Both the position numbers and the translations under genes were made by a program. The notes under the pieces are model-generated. The model was not told where the DNA came from. It was given only the letters and a program-made list of their open reading frames with translations, and ran no database searches. DNA of 64,000 nucleotides from Saxidomus purpurata (lineage: Eukaryota; Mollusca; Bivalvia; Venerida; Veneridae), in assembly GCA_022818135.1 (NCBI GenBank), contig JAFMSR010000010.1:37520754-37584753 (forward strand), given 5' to 3'. Of the stretch, positions 11,501 through 23,153 are shown in pieces (position 1 is the stretch's first letter; the number at the start of each line of letters is the position of its first letter).

Positions 11501-14500
11501 AAAAACCCATTTTTTTCTGAATAATGAGAATTGTTTTGTTTATTTTGTGCGCGCTAGACAAATAAGATAAAGATTGACCTGTTTCTACATTATCATTATA
11601 ACGCTGGGTAAGATAACACCGAGTAAAATTACTGACATGCACGGGAATCACACTTTTCAAGATCTAGTACACTTAACTTACCAAACCGTATCCACATGCC
11701 TCGTGCTAGATCTTGTGTAAAAGAAATTTGATATATTTGCGAAGTTATGCATTGGTATATTTTAGATATTATATTATAAGAACATTACAAGATGTAGTTT
11801 TTGAACGACTTGCAAACTTACAAAAATGTGTTTTTATTTTCGAAATGAAGAGCCCGTGCGTGTATAACTTTCTAGGAAGACCATGAGTGACAATAAAATT
11901 GATAACATCCGCTGCTTTTGGTGTTTCAAATGGATTAATATGGATTACCTCCAGGGGTGAGTGTTTGTATTTATTTTGCAAAAAGAAAAGGTAGAGAAGT
12001 ACTAATTGCAAACTTCAGAAGGTTGCCGTTTCGCGTTTTGTTTGATTTGTTTATCCAGTATTTAGATAACATGCATACTATAGTTTAACGAAAAAGCGGT
12101 GTTTGTACAGTTTCCTATGTGTATAAAGGGTCAGCATTTTCCCTTTCATAGAATTTCTTCATGCCTGACAAGTTCGGCCTTGATCAGACAATATTACAAA
12201 ACGTTGTGTTCAAGGGCATATAATTCAGAGTCAAGCCCGGTGACCAATATTTTTTTTCTTCAGATTGTCCAGGAATGCATTTCTTTTCTTTTCTGAGGTT
12301 TTCGAATCTCTGTAGAATGTGTTGTCTTTATTTTGTCAGATCCTCAGTGGCAAATCACAGAAGTGATCAGTTTTTGCCTTTTTCAGTTGAGATTTAATTT
12401 TGAAAACAAGATTTTTTTTTACTTAAGAATTTGCAGATAATTTGATGGTTTCCTTATTACGAGGCAGCCTCAGTTAGTTAGTTCTGGTGCGATAGCTGAA
12501 TTATTGACGTGTTAATGATTGGATTACTCGCGAGTAGAGATTGTATGGTCTCCATCAGGTTTGCCGTTGACTGCCGCGCAAATGCTGATGTTGAGGAAGT
12601 AGAGGATGATTTACCACAGGACTGATGTGTAAGGTGTTGGCCATGCGAGGAGATAATATCCTTGTGCGACTCGGGTCGTGGTACCTATGTGATCTTGGCC
12701 CTGTTCGGAGTGACTGGCTGTCTAAATGTGTCCACTTGTAGACAGGAAGTATTACATTATCGGTACCTGACTTTGATCACTTTGCGTGCTCATCTTTTCA
12801 CACAAACAAATCGCTCTACCGTAAAAATCGTACTTAGGACAAAGAATTCACTCCCTAACCACAAAACATCAATCAGTTTTGTAAGCTGTGTTTTAGTTGT
12901 AAGTTTTTCAACGGGGTAATATTTTACACATATCATCAGCTCTGATACACTTCCCAACGAAATTGATAAAGTTTTGTATTTTTTTCAATGGATCTATACT
13001 TGTCTACGTGTTCGCCACACTACCGGAAATATAATCTGTTTACATTGATATGTAACACAATTTTAAACAATTTATATTTAGTCTGGTAAATAATCTAGTA
13101 TATGTATTTTATTCCACAAATGTAAGAATGTGAAAACCAATAAAAATTGTATCTAGATACAGTAAATGTGTTTTAGATAACACTCGAATGTCCCAATCGA
13201 TGTCATGTTTATAGTAAATAAAAGGCAATACATTTTATTGACAGTACATAATTGATTTGACTAATCGCTGTGTGTCACACAGTCAGCACTTCAAGTGAAA
13301 TGAAGCCATAGCAAGATGAAATATATACTTCATGTTTAAAGATTTCTGAGGTAAGACGTACTTACACGCAAGCTGAAATTAAAGGAAAAAACAGAAATTA
13401 GCATATAAAATGTAATTTAAATTTTAATAAAATTTAACAAATAAATAAGGTACAGTCCAACATAGTTGTCTAAAGTTTTCCATTTTCCCGAAAAATTAAT
13501 AATAGCATGAACTTATAATAACAATGTATGAGATGGGTTCCTGTCGTTTCATATTACCAGATAAAATGAGTTTTGACATTTTTTGAAACCTGAGACAAAT
13601 GTGGATCTGATTTCACAAAATGATCAACTTTTGTCTCGGGTTTGAAATGACTCCCAAAGAAGCAGGTTTTCAAGTTTTATGTATTAATTGTTATGGATGA
13701 TAGTCTTGCTTATAAGCACTTGCTGAAATTTAGCAGTTTTTTGGACAACTTTGTAGGACTAGGTATAAACAGTTTACTATAGTTACTGTAAAATCTGGGT
13801 TTAATAGAATATTTTATATAATATATTTTATGTAGAATTATGTTAAACTTGTACATTCGATTTAAAAACAACTTAAAGAGTTTCTACATTAGCATTTATA
13901 TCTAAAACTGTTTAAAAGATAATAGATTAGCAACAACATTGATTGAAATAAGCGCGGCATAAAAGACGAATAATTAAAAACAAACATTTTTTACGAATTA
14001 AGACTATATTGTTTTGGAACTTAAGGGATATCAAATAAGATGCCACTGATTACTTTGAAAAAAATGCATATAGAGTTAAACAATTCGGAACAACCAAAAG
14101 GCAACGTACAATACAATTACAAAAACTGAGACAGATAACAAGTTTCAGTAGTTTGGAACAGTCCTTAAATAACTTTATGACTTGCGCAACAGCAGACAAA
14201 TATACTAATACTCAAGAAGTCATTTATGTAAACCAACAGTGATCGAGACGAGGTCCGGATGAGGACAACTAGCATAAAACAACAGTTATTAGAAGACAAG
14301 TACATGTAGCTCGCTTTGACGCAGACTTCAGATAATTTTCCAAAGTTCTAATATTACCTACCCACAATTCAAAAGTTATAACATCCGAAAACAATGTGGA
14401 TATCGCGCTTTTCAATGATTTGCTGGTACCTCAAAGTTAATAAACCTGCTGACAAGAACATTTATAATAAGGTAAGTTTTAGATATAAGACGTAACGTTT

Positions 14501-14660
14501 ATCACGTAAATAAAAAACATTTCTATGTGTCATATTCGATTTCGTTGTTAAAATAATTTATAATAAAAACAATGCTTGAAGCGACAATGAAATAGATATC
14601 AATATTACCGAATGTGAGAAACTGCAGAATAACTCCAATAATGATATAGAAGGAATACAT
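8566..14660 (-). CDS. CYYR1/Shisa-like small cysteine-rich membrane protein, gene A (4 exons)
   Basis: Exons on the minus strand: 14,660-14,609 (ATG, hydrophobic signal peptide starting MYSFYIIIGVILQF), 13,372-13,366 (7-nt microexon CTTGCGT), 10,577-10,467 (cysteine-rich) and 8,701-8,566 (transmembrane, stop TAA). Every intron is GT-AG, and the phases agree (1, 2, 2). The product is about 101 residues: signal peptide ending near FACVQ, an ectodomain with CCDSCC and PVCCG, a helix IVLGIMFIGIAICLFYL, and a short tail starting RFKRMSQ. The layout (signal, CC-rich knot, one membrane helix, short tail) fits CYYR1 or Shisa-type proteins, but the family call is by pattern only. The acceptor of exon 3 (ATAAAAG) has a poor pyrimidine tract and lies 4 nt upstream of the one used in gene B, so gene A may splice badly or be decaying. 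The tail differs from gene B through a 1-nt indel. Confidence 0.7.
8880..9065. repeat. Dispersed bivalve-type repeat fragment
   Basis: Contains GTAGATCATGATCAGTGCAG and its partial inverse GACCATGATCTAC, then CGCTATCCAGTCGGTA. Related ATCATGATCTGCACT motifs recur at about 20,628 and 20,951. This is typical of dispersed non-coding repeats in bivalves; no coding content. Confidence 0.5.
9085..9452. mobile_element. MITE with 33-bp terminal inverted repeats
   Basis: The left end (9,085-9,117) starts GACATTTGGTTCAGATGGAA and is mirrored at 9,419-9,452 (TTCCATCTGAACCAAATGTC). The roughly 370-bp unit has no open reading frame. It is a non-autonomous DNA element; superfamily not determined, target duplication not clear. 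Confidence 0.8.
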
Positions 14661-16171
14661 GTCTAAATCTTATTTAACACTAAACTGAATTATTGTTCAC
14701 TTCTTTTTCAGATAAGAGTATTGATGTATCTCGCTATCGGGATAACAGATTTATGTCGCGGTATGTGGCAAAGTTTTGTTTCCTTACTAAATGTTATATC
14801 ATTCACGTTTACAAATGTTTAACCTCTCTGATAGCAAGGATCAGTTTTAGTCTTTGATTAAACTTCAAATGACTTTAATATATTCCGTTGTATGCTTCAA
14901 CTATTATTATGGGGTGGTAGTATATAGATTTATTTGCCTTCGTTTAGCCGTTCCATCCGACTAAGAAAGCAAAACTATTGTAATTAAACTCAAAACAAAA
15001 AAATTATAACTTAACAGTTATATGAGACGATTACTGTATTACATTACAGTGTACAGAATAATGGCCACGGCTGTACTTCAACAGGCTGAGCAAATCTCTC
15101 GATTGGGGTATATACCCCAAATGAGCTAAAACAGCCCGATAACAATCGAAAAGTACAATTTTTTAAATAACGTTGTTTTTTTTTCAAAGAAAAAGCTCAA
15201 GTTAAATTTTCACAGAATATTTATCTGATTTATACAGACCTGATAAAAACATAACTTTCTGGTTTTCCAGCTGGTAAAAAAAGAAAATTTCACCAACAAG
15301 ATATTGACATGAAATTTGCCTTACAGTAATTTAAACATACTCAGTACACTGAAAAAGTAACATGCGCTTTTTCCTAAAAGATGTTAAAAAAATTGTATTT
15401 TTCTATTATTCTTTCCTGCATATTCATTATTTAAAAATGACGTCATGTTACGTATACCACCGCTCTATCTCCCATGACTAACTCCCTGTTACTGCATGGA
15501 AAATCAGACTAAAAAGTATGTAGTCTGACAGGGATTTAATTTTTCGTAACTAGAGTCTACGGTCTACGGTTCGGACTGAATTCCTTCATTGTCCGGCTGA
15601 TTTTGTTTATAATTATGAGTGAAAACATTAAATTATATTCAAACCTTTCAAATAAAACCTGAAAACCAAGCGAAATTGACCGATTAACGGAAAATCAACA
15701 GTTGTCAAACTTTTGACACTTGTTTTTGTACTGATAAATTATGGCTTTCGGATAATTTGCGGGTTTTCCCCGAGGTATAAAGGTCTTAATTAAATATTCA
15801 AATTAGACTGTTTTCCGGCAATTCCGTTTTTAATCATTTCTAAAGCGAAATAAATCGGTACCATTCTTGGGCTGATTTAGCGCTTCATAAATATTCATTA
15901 GATTCATTCAAGGGACGCAACTCTAATTGATTAAGCATTGCTAATGTAGGTCATCACCGTGGTCGCTATTATAAAGCCCAAAAATCGTTAATACAAACAG
16001 GCTATACTCTGTAGCCACAACGCTATCAATATATCAATAATATAGTTTCTTCGGCCATTCATAAAAATACAACAACTCAACTAAGAAGATCGATAGAACG
16101 AATTGACCTGACGCAAACTCGACTATCGCTCCGATTCCAATATGGCGACTGTTCCACAGTAAAATTATAAC

Positions 16172-16390
16172 AAAAGCGCGAAACTGACGCCATACTCCAT
16201 ACGTGCTATAACATTGTAGCGACTAACTACTGGCTTCGGGAGATAACACTTCATTGCATCGAACAAATAAAATAGAAACACGCATGCGCTACACTGACGT
16301 CATATATATCAGTGCTACAGCATTGTAACTGCTCCTATTACCATATCCACATAACGCTTTGTTGCATCGAACTTAAGTTTAAAGGTCATT
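16172..16390. repeat. Two-unit tandem duplication, about 107 bp
   Basis: Two diverged units share GCG..A.ACTGACG.CATA, GTGCTA.A.CATTGTA and the closing TTGCATCGAAC. Nothing coding is seen. Confidence 0.6.
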
Positions 16391-16439
16391 TTGTCCGTTT
16401 TAGTAATACAAAAGATATATATCCATAGTAAATAATGTT

Positions 16440-17420
16440 AATAAATATCCAAAAAGAGCTGTCCCTCCCAAGTGACGAATGCCCCCGAAAGAGGTGCCTC
16501 ACAGTCTGTGTCCTCTCCATGTGCTCAATAAATGTGCTTGTAATTTTAAAATCCTTCCATGCATGACAGAGTAATCATGCATACAGATCCATTACTTAAA
16601 CACTAAGGTGACCTTGACCTTTGAGGTAGGGACTTGGGTCTTGCACGCGACACATCCGCTTGAGTGCTAGACATTTGTGCACAGTTATTTTAAAACCTTC
16701 AAAGCATAATAAAGTTATAGTCCGGACACAAATGTAGCATATATACAGGATTCCATTACCTATAAACCTAAGGTGACCTTGACCTTTGTGGTAGGGATGT
16801 GGGTCATGCACGCGACACGTCGTCTTGAGTGCTGACATTTGTGCCAAATTATTTTAAAATCTTTCAAGGCAGACAAAGTTACAGTCCGGACACGAATGTG
16901 TGCATATATGCTATATAGAGGAATCCATTACCTTCAAACCTAAGATGACCTTGACCTTTGAGCTAGGGACGTGGGTCTTGCACGCGACACGTCGTCTTGA
17001 TGTGCTAGACATTTGTGCCAAGTTATTTTAAAATCCTTCAAGCATGACAAAAGTTACAGTCCGGACACGAAGTGTGCATATATGCTTATATGGAGGAATC
17101 CATTACCTTCAATCTCTAAGGACCTTGACCTTTGAGCTAGGGACGTGGGTCTTGCACGCGACACGTCGTCTTGATGTGCTAGACATGTGTGCCTAGTTAT
17201 TTTAAAATCCTTCAATGCATGACAAAGTTACAGTCCGGACACGAATGTGCATATATAGAGGATTCCATAACCTTCATACTCCAAGTGTGACCTTCACCTT
17301 TGAGGTAGGGATGTGGGTCTTGCACGCGACACGTCGTCTTGATGTGCTAGACATGTGTGCCAAGTTATTTTAAAATCCTTCAATGCATGACAAAGTTACA
17401 GTCCGGACACGAATTTGTAA
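16440..17420. repeat. Tandem array of about 170-bp units with GACCTTGACCTTTGAG cores
   Basis: Five main units begin near 16,610, 16,773, 16,947, 17,125 and 17,287. Each contains TGACCTTGACCTTTGAG or a close variant, GGGTCTTGCACGCGACACGT, GTGCTAGACAT.TGTGCC, TTATTTTAAAATCCTTCAA and GTTACAGTCCGGACACGAA. A degenerate half unit precedes them. Same family as 4,130, 6,130 and 50,220. Confidence 0.9.
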
Positions 17421-17424
17421 GTGG

Positions 17425-17490
17425 GGACGCACGGACGGACGGACAGACGGACAGACGGTCAGACGGACAGACGGTCAGACGGACAGACGG
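17425..17490. repeat. GACGGACA-type minisatellite
   Basis: Runs of ACGGACGG, GACGGACA and GACGGTCA form a 4/8-bp repeat that closes the preceding array. It is followed by the family's usual end, GCGATTTTAATATGCC and CTTCGGGGGCATAAAAA. Confidence 0.9.
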
Positions 17491-17822
17491 TGCGATTTTA
17501 ATATGCCACCCTTCGGGGGCATAAAAATAACTTTCGTCTCAAAACCTTAATAAACATGTGGAGTTGTGCATTTTAACCACCATTAAGAGCTGGTCTAGCA
17601 AAATATGTCCATTTTTAGCGTCTGTCACCAAATAACTCTACAAGTATTGTAGCTAAAATTACGATATCTTAAATACACGGGTTTACAGTTCCAATCAGAT
17701 TACTGATCGATAGCAGGTGCGCGAAAAATCGAGTAATAATCAATATGTGAACGCCATTTTGTATAAAAAATACGTTGCCGAGAAAATATTGCCGACAGAT
17801 ATTTAACTTGTATCGTTGAAAA

Positions 17823-20303
17823 ATGGCAGATTTAGATAGAATGACGTTAGAAAAATTTAAATTATGGACTCCAAATGCTCTCCGAGTATATCTTTCTCTT
17901 AGAAATAAACAGATATCCGGGAATTTCGAGGAATTAGCGGCGAGGTGAGTTCTAAGTTTAGATAGATGTTGTATAATACCCCATTCTGAAAACTAGCGTT
18001 TATCTCGAGAAGTACGGCAAAAGCCTTTCCGAACACTTTTCGTTTTTGTGAAAGAGTTGTTGCACAATCTATTTATGTACTGTGTAGACGGCAAAGTGTT
18101 TAAAGTTCACATTACGTCAGCGGTACGCACGTGCATGTAGGTATCTACACTGGAGAAATAAAGTTAAAATTATTTTTTTTCGTCCAAGATCTACACTAGT
18201 GCACAGAAAAAAACAACTTTTAGGAACTTAAAAAAAAAAAATTGTGATGCCGGTGCTGTCTGTGTATCAAGAGCCAGTTGAGGATGACCTTCAGACCTCA
18301 AAGCAGGTGACATCCATGGGTCAGAGACCCAGAATTTGGGTCACTTTGGTGAAATGAACAAAAAGACCATAATTAAATTTACATGGAATGGCAAACTAAA
18401 TGAATAATTGGATGGTAAATATTATCGCTCTCGTAGAATCAATCTACAAGAGAGAGGCACTGGTGGGGATCGAACCCGGAACCCTAAAATCCTGAGGCGA
18501 ACAAGCTACCACAACCTAATGGTGGCTCAACTGTAGCTCTAACTGCATGCATCATTTCCAGATGTTTAAGAAGTTGTCAATAAATAATGTGTATTTGAGC
18601 TGTGATGTGTCAAAAAATCTTGGGACTGTCCGACTAAATAGAAACAAACTTCCATTCCACGATTTAAATCGCATATCTTATCGCTGTCCCACAAAATTCA
18701 TTTTAACTGACTCGGAACTTTATTTAAAGTATGTCATTATATACATTTTCAGGGCCTTCATTGCATGGGAAGAGAAGATTAATGTAGATGTACATGCAGA
18801 ACACAAGGAAAGACTGTTGTTAGCAGAGTATCAGCAGAAACTGAAAGAAATGGTGAATGAATACAAAGAAGGGAAAGCATATCGCTATTTTTTCTGTGGA
18901 GTGGGTGAAGGAAATATTTTACCATGACTTTGGAGGAAATTGTGAATTTGTGAAATCAAAAGTATCTCCTTCCCAGGCTGTCAAGAACAAACCTTATGAT
19001 GTTTGGATCATTGTTAGAAAGGACATTGGTAGTTTACCAGGAGGTGAAATTCTAAGTGGTTACTGCACATGTACTGCTGGAATGTTAGGGTCTTGTAACC
19101 ATATTGCTGGTGTGTTATTCCGCATGGAACATGCTGTGAAGATTGGGATGACAAAGCCATCAAGCACTAGTAAAAGTTGCAGCTGGAATGTACCAAGCCG
19201 GAAAACAACAATTACTCCTGGGAGAGTAAGTGATTGCCTCTGGAAGAAGTCACACTACACAAAACTAGCAGACTCAGAGAAGGAAAACGCAAAACAAGTG
19301 AACCGCAAACTTTTTACACCGCTTAGTAAATATAGAGAAGAGCAGAAGAAAGACAGTGCGCAAATAAGAAACGAATTATACAATTCATTGAAAAATGACC
19401 TTCCAAATTCATGCTTTTGTCTTGTCATGGAGAAAAGAAGAATTAATTACGCATCATTAGAAACTACCCCTCTGCCACTTAGTCTTAAAGAGATATCCGC
19501 TGGCATTAAGAAGCAAGGCAAGTCTGTTGAAGAATGCAGCTCAGAGCTCCTGGAAAAAATTGAAATGAATCATGAACAGATTAGTGCACTGAGTACTGCA
19601 ACTTTGTCCCAGAGTTACAGTGACACATGGAGAAAGCAGCGAGAAGGCAGAATTACAGCCAGCATTTTCCATAGAGTCAGTCTGCGATCAAAGACATTGC
19701 AACGGAAACCAAATGAAGAATCCAACATCTGTTGTTAGAACTGTTACGGGCTCAACCCAAAGTATTCAAACTAAGGCTATGAAACACGGACTCTCTTTAG
19801 AGCCCCATGCAAAAAAGAATTTCAATGAAATTTCAAGAAAATCCCAGAAAGGCTTCAAAAGTGCAGACTCTGGTATGGTTCTATTTAAAGACAAGCCCTT
19901 TTTGTCTGCTAGTCCTGATCTGTTAGTGCAGTGCCAATGTTGCGGAGAAGGTCTATGTGAGATAAATTGCCCTGAAACCATCAAAGATCACGCGCCAACA
20001 TTAGAGAATGTCCCATACCTGATAGTTAGTAATAATAAAATTTCACTGAAGAAAAATCACCCATATTTCTTCCAAGTACAGGGACAGATGGGAATAACTA
20101 GTCGTAAATATTGTGACCTGTTTGTGTTCACGTTTCATGGTCATATTTGTACAAGAATAGACTTCGATAAATTGTTTTGGACTGAAATGCGTGAAAACAT
20201 GTTATGGTTATGGATGAAGTACATTGTCCCTGAACTGCTGGGAAATGATAAAGACAAAACTGACAGCCATCATGTTTTAATAGAGAAGCAAATGAACATT
20301 TGA
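17823..20303 (+). pseudogene. SAP-SWIM-YqaJ nuclease of the ISL2EU-like element, frameshifted
   Basis: Exon 1 (17,823-17,944) gives MADLDRMTLEKFKLW followed by a SAP-like stretch ending GNFEELAAR; its donor GTGAGT joins the acceptor before 18,753 in phase. Exon 2 carries a SWIM zinc finger (YCTCTAGMLGSCNHIAG, CxC...CxH, about 19,063-19,113). A YqaJ-type nuclease region follows: KHGLSLEPHA, LSASPDLLV, CEINCPET and YFFQVQGQMG, ending TGA at 20,303. Defects: a frame change near 18,885-18,905 by a T run, another near 19,720, and the lysine expected in the E-x-K catalytic motif is asparagine (EIN). YqaJ proteins are lambda-exonuclease-type DNases; what they do in ISL2EU transposition is not established. 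Intron 1 holds a SINE. Confidence 0.85.
18428..18545 (-). repeat. tRNA-derived SINE fragment
   Basis: Read on the minus strand, GTGGTAGCTTGTTCGCCTC resembles an A-box region and GGGTTCGATCCCC is a good B box about 30 nt downstream, followed by CTCTCTCTTGTAG. The arms do not form a full tRNA cloverleaf and it sits in an intron, so I call it SINE or tRNA-pseudogene sequence. Confidence 0.65.
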
Positions 20304-20401
20304 AAACTAACAAATTAATGTTAACAGGAGTAAATGAATGAAGACACTTTCACTTATGCTATGCTACATCACAAATCTATACATATTTACTAGTATGTAT
20401 A

Positions 20402-20494
20402 ACGGCACTCAATATTTTAAATGTGACATCAGACGGTACTCTATATTTTAAATGTGACATCAGACGGTACTCTATATTTTAAATGTGACATCAT
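20402..20494. repeat. 31-bp tandem repeat, three units
   Basis: Units start ACGGCACTC, ACGGTACTC and ACGGTACTC and end AAATGTGACATCA. It lies between the two convergent ISL2EU genes, 3' of the YqaJ gene. Confidence 0.95.
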
Positions 20495-21250
20495 ACAAGA
20501 TTGGAAATGCATGAAGTATCTTGCTGAACCATTACACCACTGAATTTCAACAGTGGATTTGTACATATTGAATTATAAAAGCGCCATTTATTATTGATAG
20601 ATTTTTTCTTCTGGTGAGCTGTTGATCATGATCTGCACTTGTCACATTCGAAAAATATTTTGAAAGATAATTCAAGGCTTACATATTTCAGTGTCTTGAC
20701 TTAACAAAGAAATGTTAGACATACAAAGATTATGTTGTGACATACAAATTGAAATATTATATTGAGACATAAAGATATTAAACAAACATTGTGCATATTA
20801 AAGTCTCCTGATTTGTAATGAAACAGTATTAATTTCATTGCCACTATCACTCTGGATGTCTGTAGTGAATCTGTATCACCATTTATTGTTCATTAGGATG
20901 TCCGCATAAGTAAGGAAAGTCCAGATCTTGAAACTGCCCTGATCTGCCGGTCGATCATGATCTGCACTAGTCAGTCGTTCATTCTGTATTATTCAGTATT
21001 TTGCTTCCTCTTATATTTCAAAAGCCTTATTGATTATGTAGAAAATCAAATATGGTAAAAATGGTAAATTCAATAATTATTTCTGTATTTTTAATGCAAT
21101 CAGATTTATTTCTGCATACCAGTTTACAATGTATTTCGCTTACAGATGTCAAAATTTATGCACAACTGTAGTAAACAAGTGTTTTTGATTTTCGTACAAA
21201 AGAAACAGTTATAACTTTTATCCACCTTCATTGACTTTGTATGATTGTTT
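20495..21250. other. Intergenic part of the ISL2EU element
   Basis: AT-rich sequence between the convergent stop codons. It holds two direct copies of a GATCATGATCTGCACT repeat motif (20,628 and 20,951) of the kind also found at 8,930. No gene. Confidence 0.6.
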
Positions 21251-21253
21251 TCA

Positions 21254-23153
21254 TTACTTGTAAATAGGTTCTTTAAGGTTACAAATACCACCACAGACTT
21301 GAAGAACATCATCAATGTGAGGAACCAGCGAAATTGGAAGTTCATTTTGTATAATTTTAAATGTTTTCAAACGGCGAATGACTTGTTCAATTAAAATTCT
21401 GTTATTTGCTATATTCCTTGTTTTCTTGACACATGCCTGGCTCATCTGAGAGCTACCCCTGCGCCCGGCAGGTACATATAAAGTCAAATTGCGCACTGCA
21501 CATTCATTTGATATATTGAATCCTTTATCAGCCATGACAACACAGTACGGAGGAAGCTGATCTAAGTAGCCGCAGTCTAAAGTTAATGCTTTATCAGATA
21601 TTCTTCCTGTATATGCTGGGGAAATGTAATTTATTGAACTATTTGGTAAACAGGCAACTAATACTTTCATTGTATTATGATGCTTATAGTCACTCCATGT
21701 AGCACTTTGTAGCTGTAAATCTTTAGGTGTTACAATAAAAATTTCTGTGCAGTCTATTATAGAATGGAGCTCAGGAATGTGTCTGGATTTCATTGGTTTA
21801 GTAGCGATTAAAGTTTCTTCATCAGGCATAACAATCATTGTACGGAAAACTTCTGCACTTGCACGCAGCCATGCAAGAAATATCTTGCTGCACAGCCCCT
21901 CTGATATGTTGAAACGTTTCGCAAGATCCTGTCCCATCAGACCGAATCGTAGTCGCATTAGAGTCAAAAGAAACTCAGCCTTGGATGTGATTTTGCAAAC
22001 TGGTCCAAACTTTCTTGGTTCCCTATTAAATTTTCTAACATATTTCGAAGTATGCACACCTAACCATCTCCGTACCACCAGTGGTGAAATAAGGCTGTGC
22101 AACTTCTCAAACACCTGTTTTGACTTGAGACCTGTAAAGAAATTAACGTTTGCATCTGAATCTAAGAAACCATCCACATATTTCCGGGATTTCAACCGTC
22201 CAATTTCTGCTTTCCTTTTAATGTTCTCAGTTTTAAGGGACTGCAGCTGTTTTGTAACTGAATTAAGCTGTTCAACGAGCTACATGAATAGAAGCAAAAT
22301 AACCCATATCCACGACAAACACACTGGCGTATAAGGGTCTGGCATTTGCAATTCTTCAACAGGCGGGTCTGGATAGAAGGGTACAGCAATAAATTTCTCG
22401 ACATCTTTAACTTTGAATGTAAAACAGTTCTTATTTGAGTCTTCATTGAAAAACAGTGTCCTTCGAATCTTTGACTCAAACCCGTCATATCCCAAGTCAC
22501 ACGTCGGTAAGCGATTCTTCATGGTAGGTCTGCCATCATGAAAATGGTTGCTACAAACACGGGAATCCTTAGATCGGGACCAGAGCTTATTGCTCCCTGC
22601 ACTACACCTATTTATCACCTGCTTCCACTTCTGTCTTTCATTTAGGTTCTTTAGCCTGGTTGGAAATGGGTACAATCTGTAAAAAGAGGATAAAATTATA
22701 TTTTATATCGAATATATTATTGTTATTTATATTAATGATAAACAATATGATGAAGCCTATCGATGGTCGATACCAACAACAGTACAGATATCACAAACAG
22801 TTTGGTATTATTCCAGTAAACATGTACACAAAGTTATCGGTTTCAAATGTTTTTTTAACTATCTAAGCGTGTGTTAATCGTTTACATATTCATTTTTAAG
22901 AAATTATGTGTTTTAAATATATCACGTGCTTAATTGCCATAACTAAAAGATTCATCCGGCCATCGTGACATCTTCCACATTACCCCACCCGCTTCATTCC
23001 GCTATCATTTATAGAAATATTACCTAAACGGAGCTTCGTAAGTGCATCCCTTTTCACGATGCAGACAGCCACATTCATCACAGAGCTGCTTTTCCACTTA
23101 TTTAGCCTGTATGAGCCGTTGGAACAGTTTTTTACTGCACAATGGTACGCCAT
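21254..23153 (-). pseudogene. THAP-domain DDE transposase of the ISL2EU-like element, with frameshift and in-frame stop
   Basis: Exon 1 (23,153-23,024) starts MAYHCAVKNCSNGSYRLNKW, the first half of a THAP zinc finger. After a 1-nt loss near 23,080 the frame continues as LCDECGCLHREKGCTYEAPF. The donor GTAATATT joins exon 2 at 22,676 (RLYPFP) in phase; the second THAP half ends RVCSNHFHDGRPT. Then come a hydrophobic stretch, one in-frame TAG (22,280-22,282), a coiled-coil segment LVEQLNSVTKQLQSLKTENI in the same frame, and a DDE_Tnp_4-type core. The core has IIDCTE, VVMADKGFNI and ILIEQVIRRLK as the likely D, D and E motifs. The core itself is open from 22,279 to the stop at 21,254. The two lesions would abolish a full-length product unless read through or corrected. 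Confidence 0.88.

Larger units (their letters stand above)
8440..14997. repeat. Duplicated block A, main segment
   Basis: Collinear with block B: 8,440-12,080 matches about 29,370-31,880, 12,265-12,520 matches about 42,900-43,055, 12,510-14,730 matches about 44,525-46,660, and 14,725-14,997 matches 48,440-48,712. The breaks in B are where the P-like transposon and other elements lie. The segment carries all exons of gene A. Confidence 0.9.
14988..17542. mobile_element. 2.5-kb A-only insertion flanked by CTCAAAAC
   Basis: Block B runs straight from the sequence matching 14,990 to that matching 17,540, so this stretch was added to A. CTCAAAAC is found at both edges (about 14,990 and 17,536), consistent with an 8-bp target duplication. 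No long TIR is obvious. The left part (to about 16,430) is featureless apart from a short tandem duplication; the right part is the 170-bp repeat array. It may be several nested insertions. Confidence 0.6.

Noticed and set aside
12540..12920. Block conserved with 44,557-44,760 (LNVSTCR frames)
   Set aside because: Conservation is explained by the duplication; frames differ between copies and resemble no protein.
14389..14470. Plus-strand ATGTGG...GTAAGT candidate first exon, also at 46,352
   Set aside because: Conserved in both blocks, but so is all intron sequence there; the peptide has no recognisable character and the 3' parts differ in length and frame.
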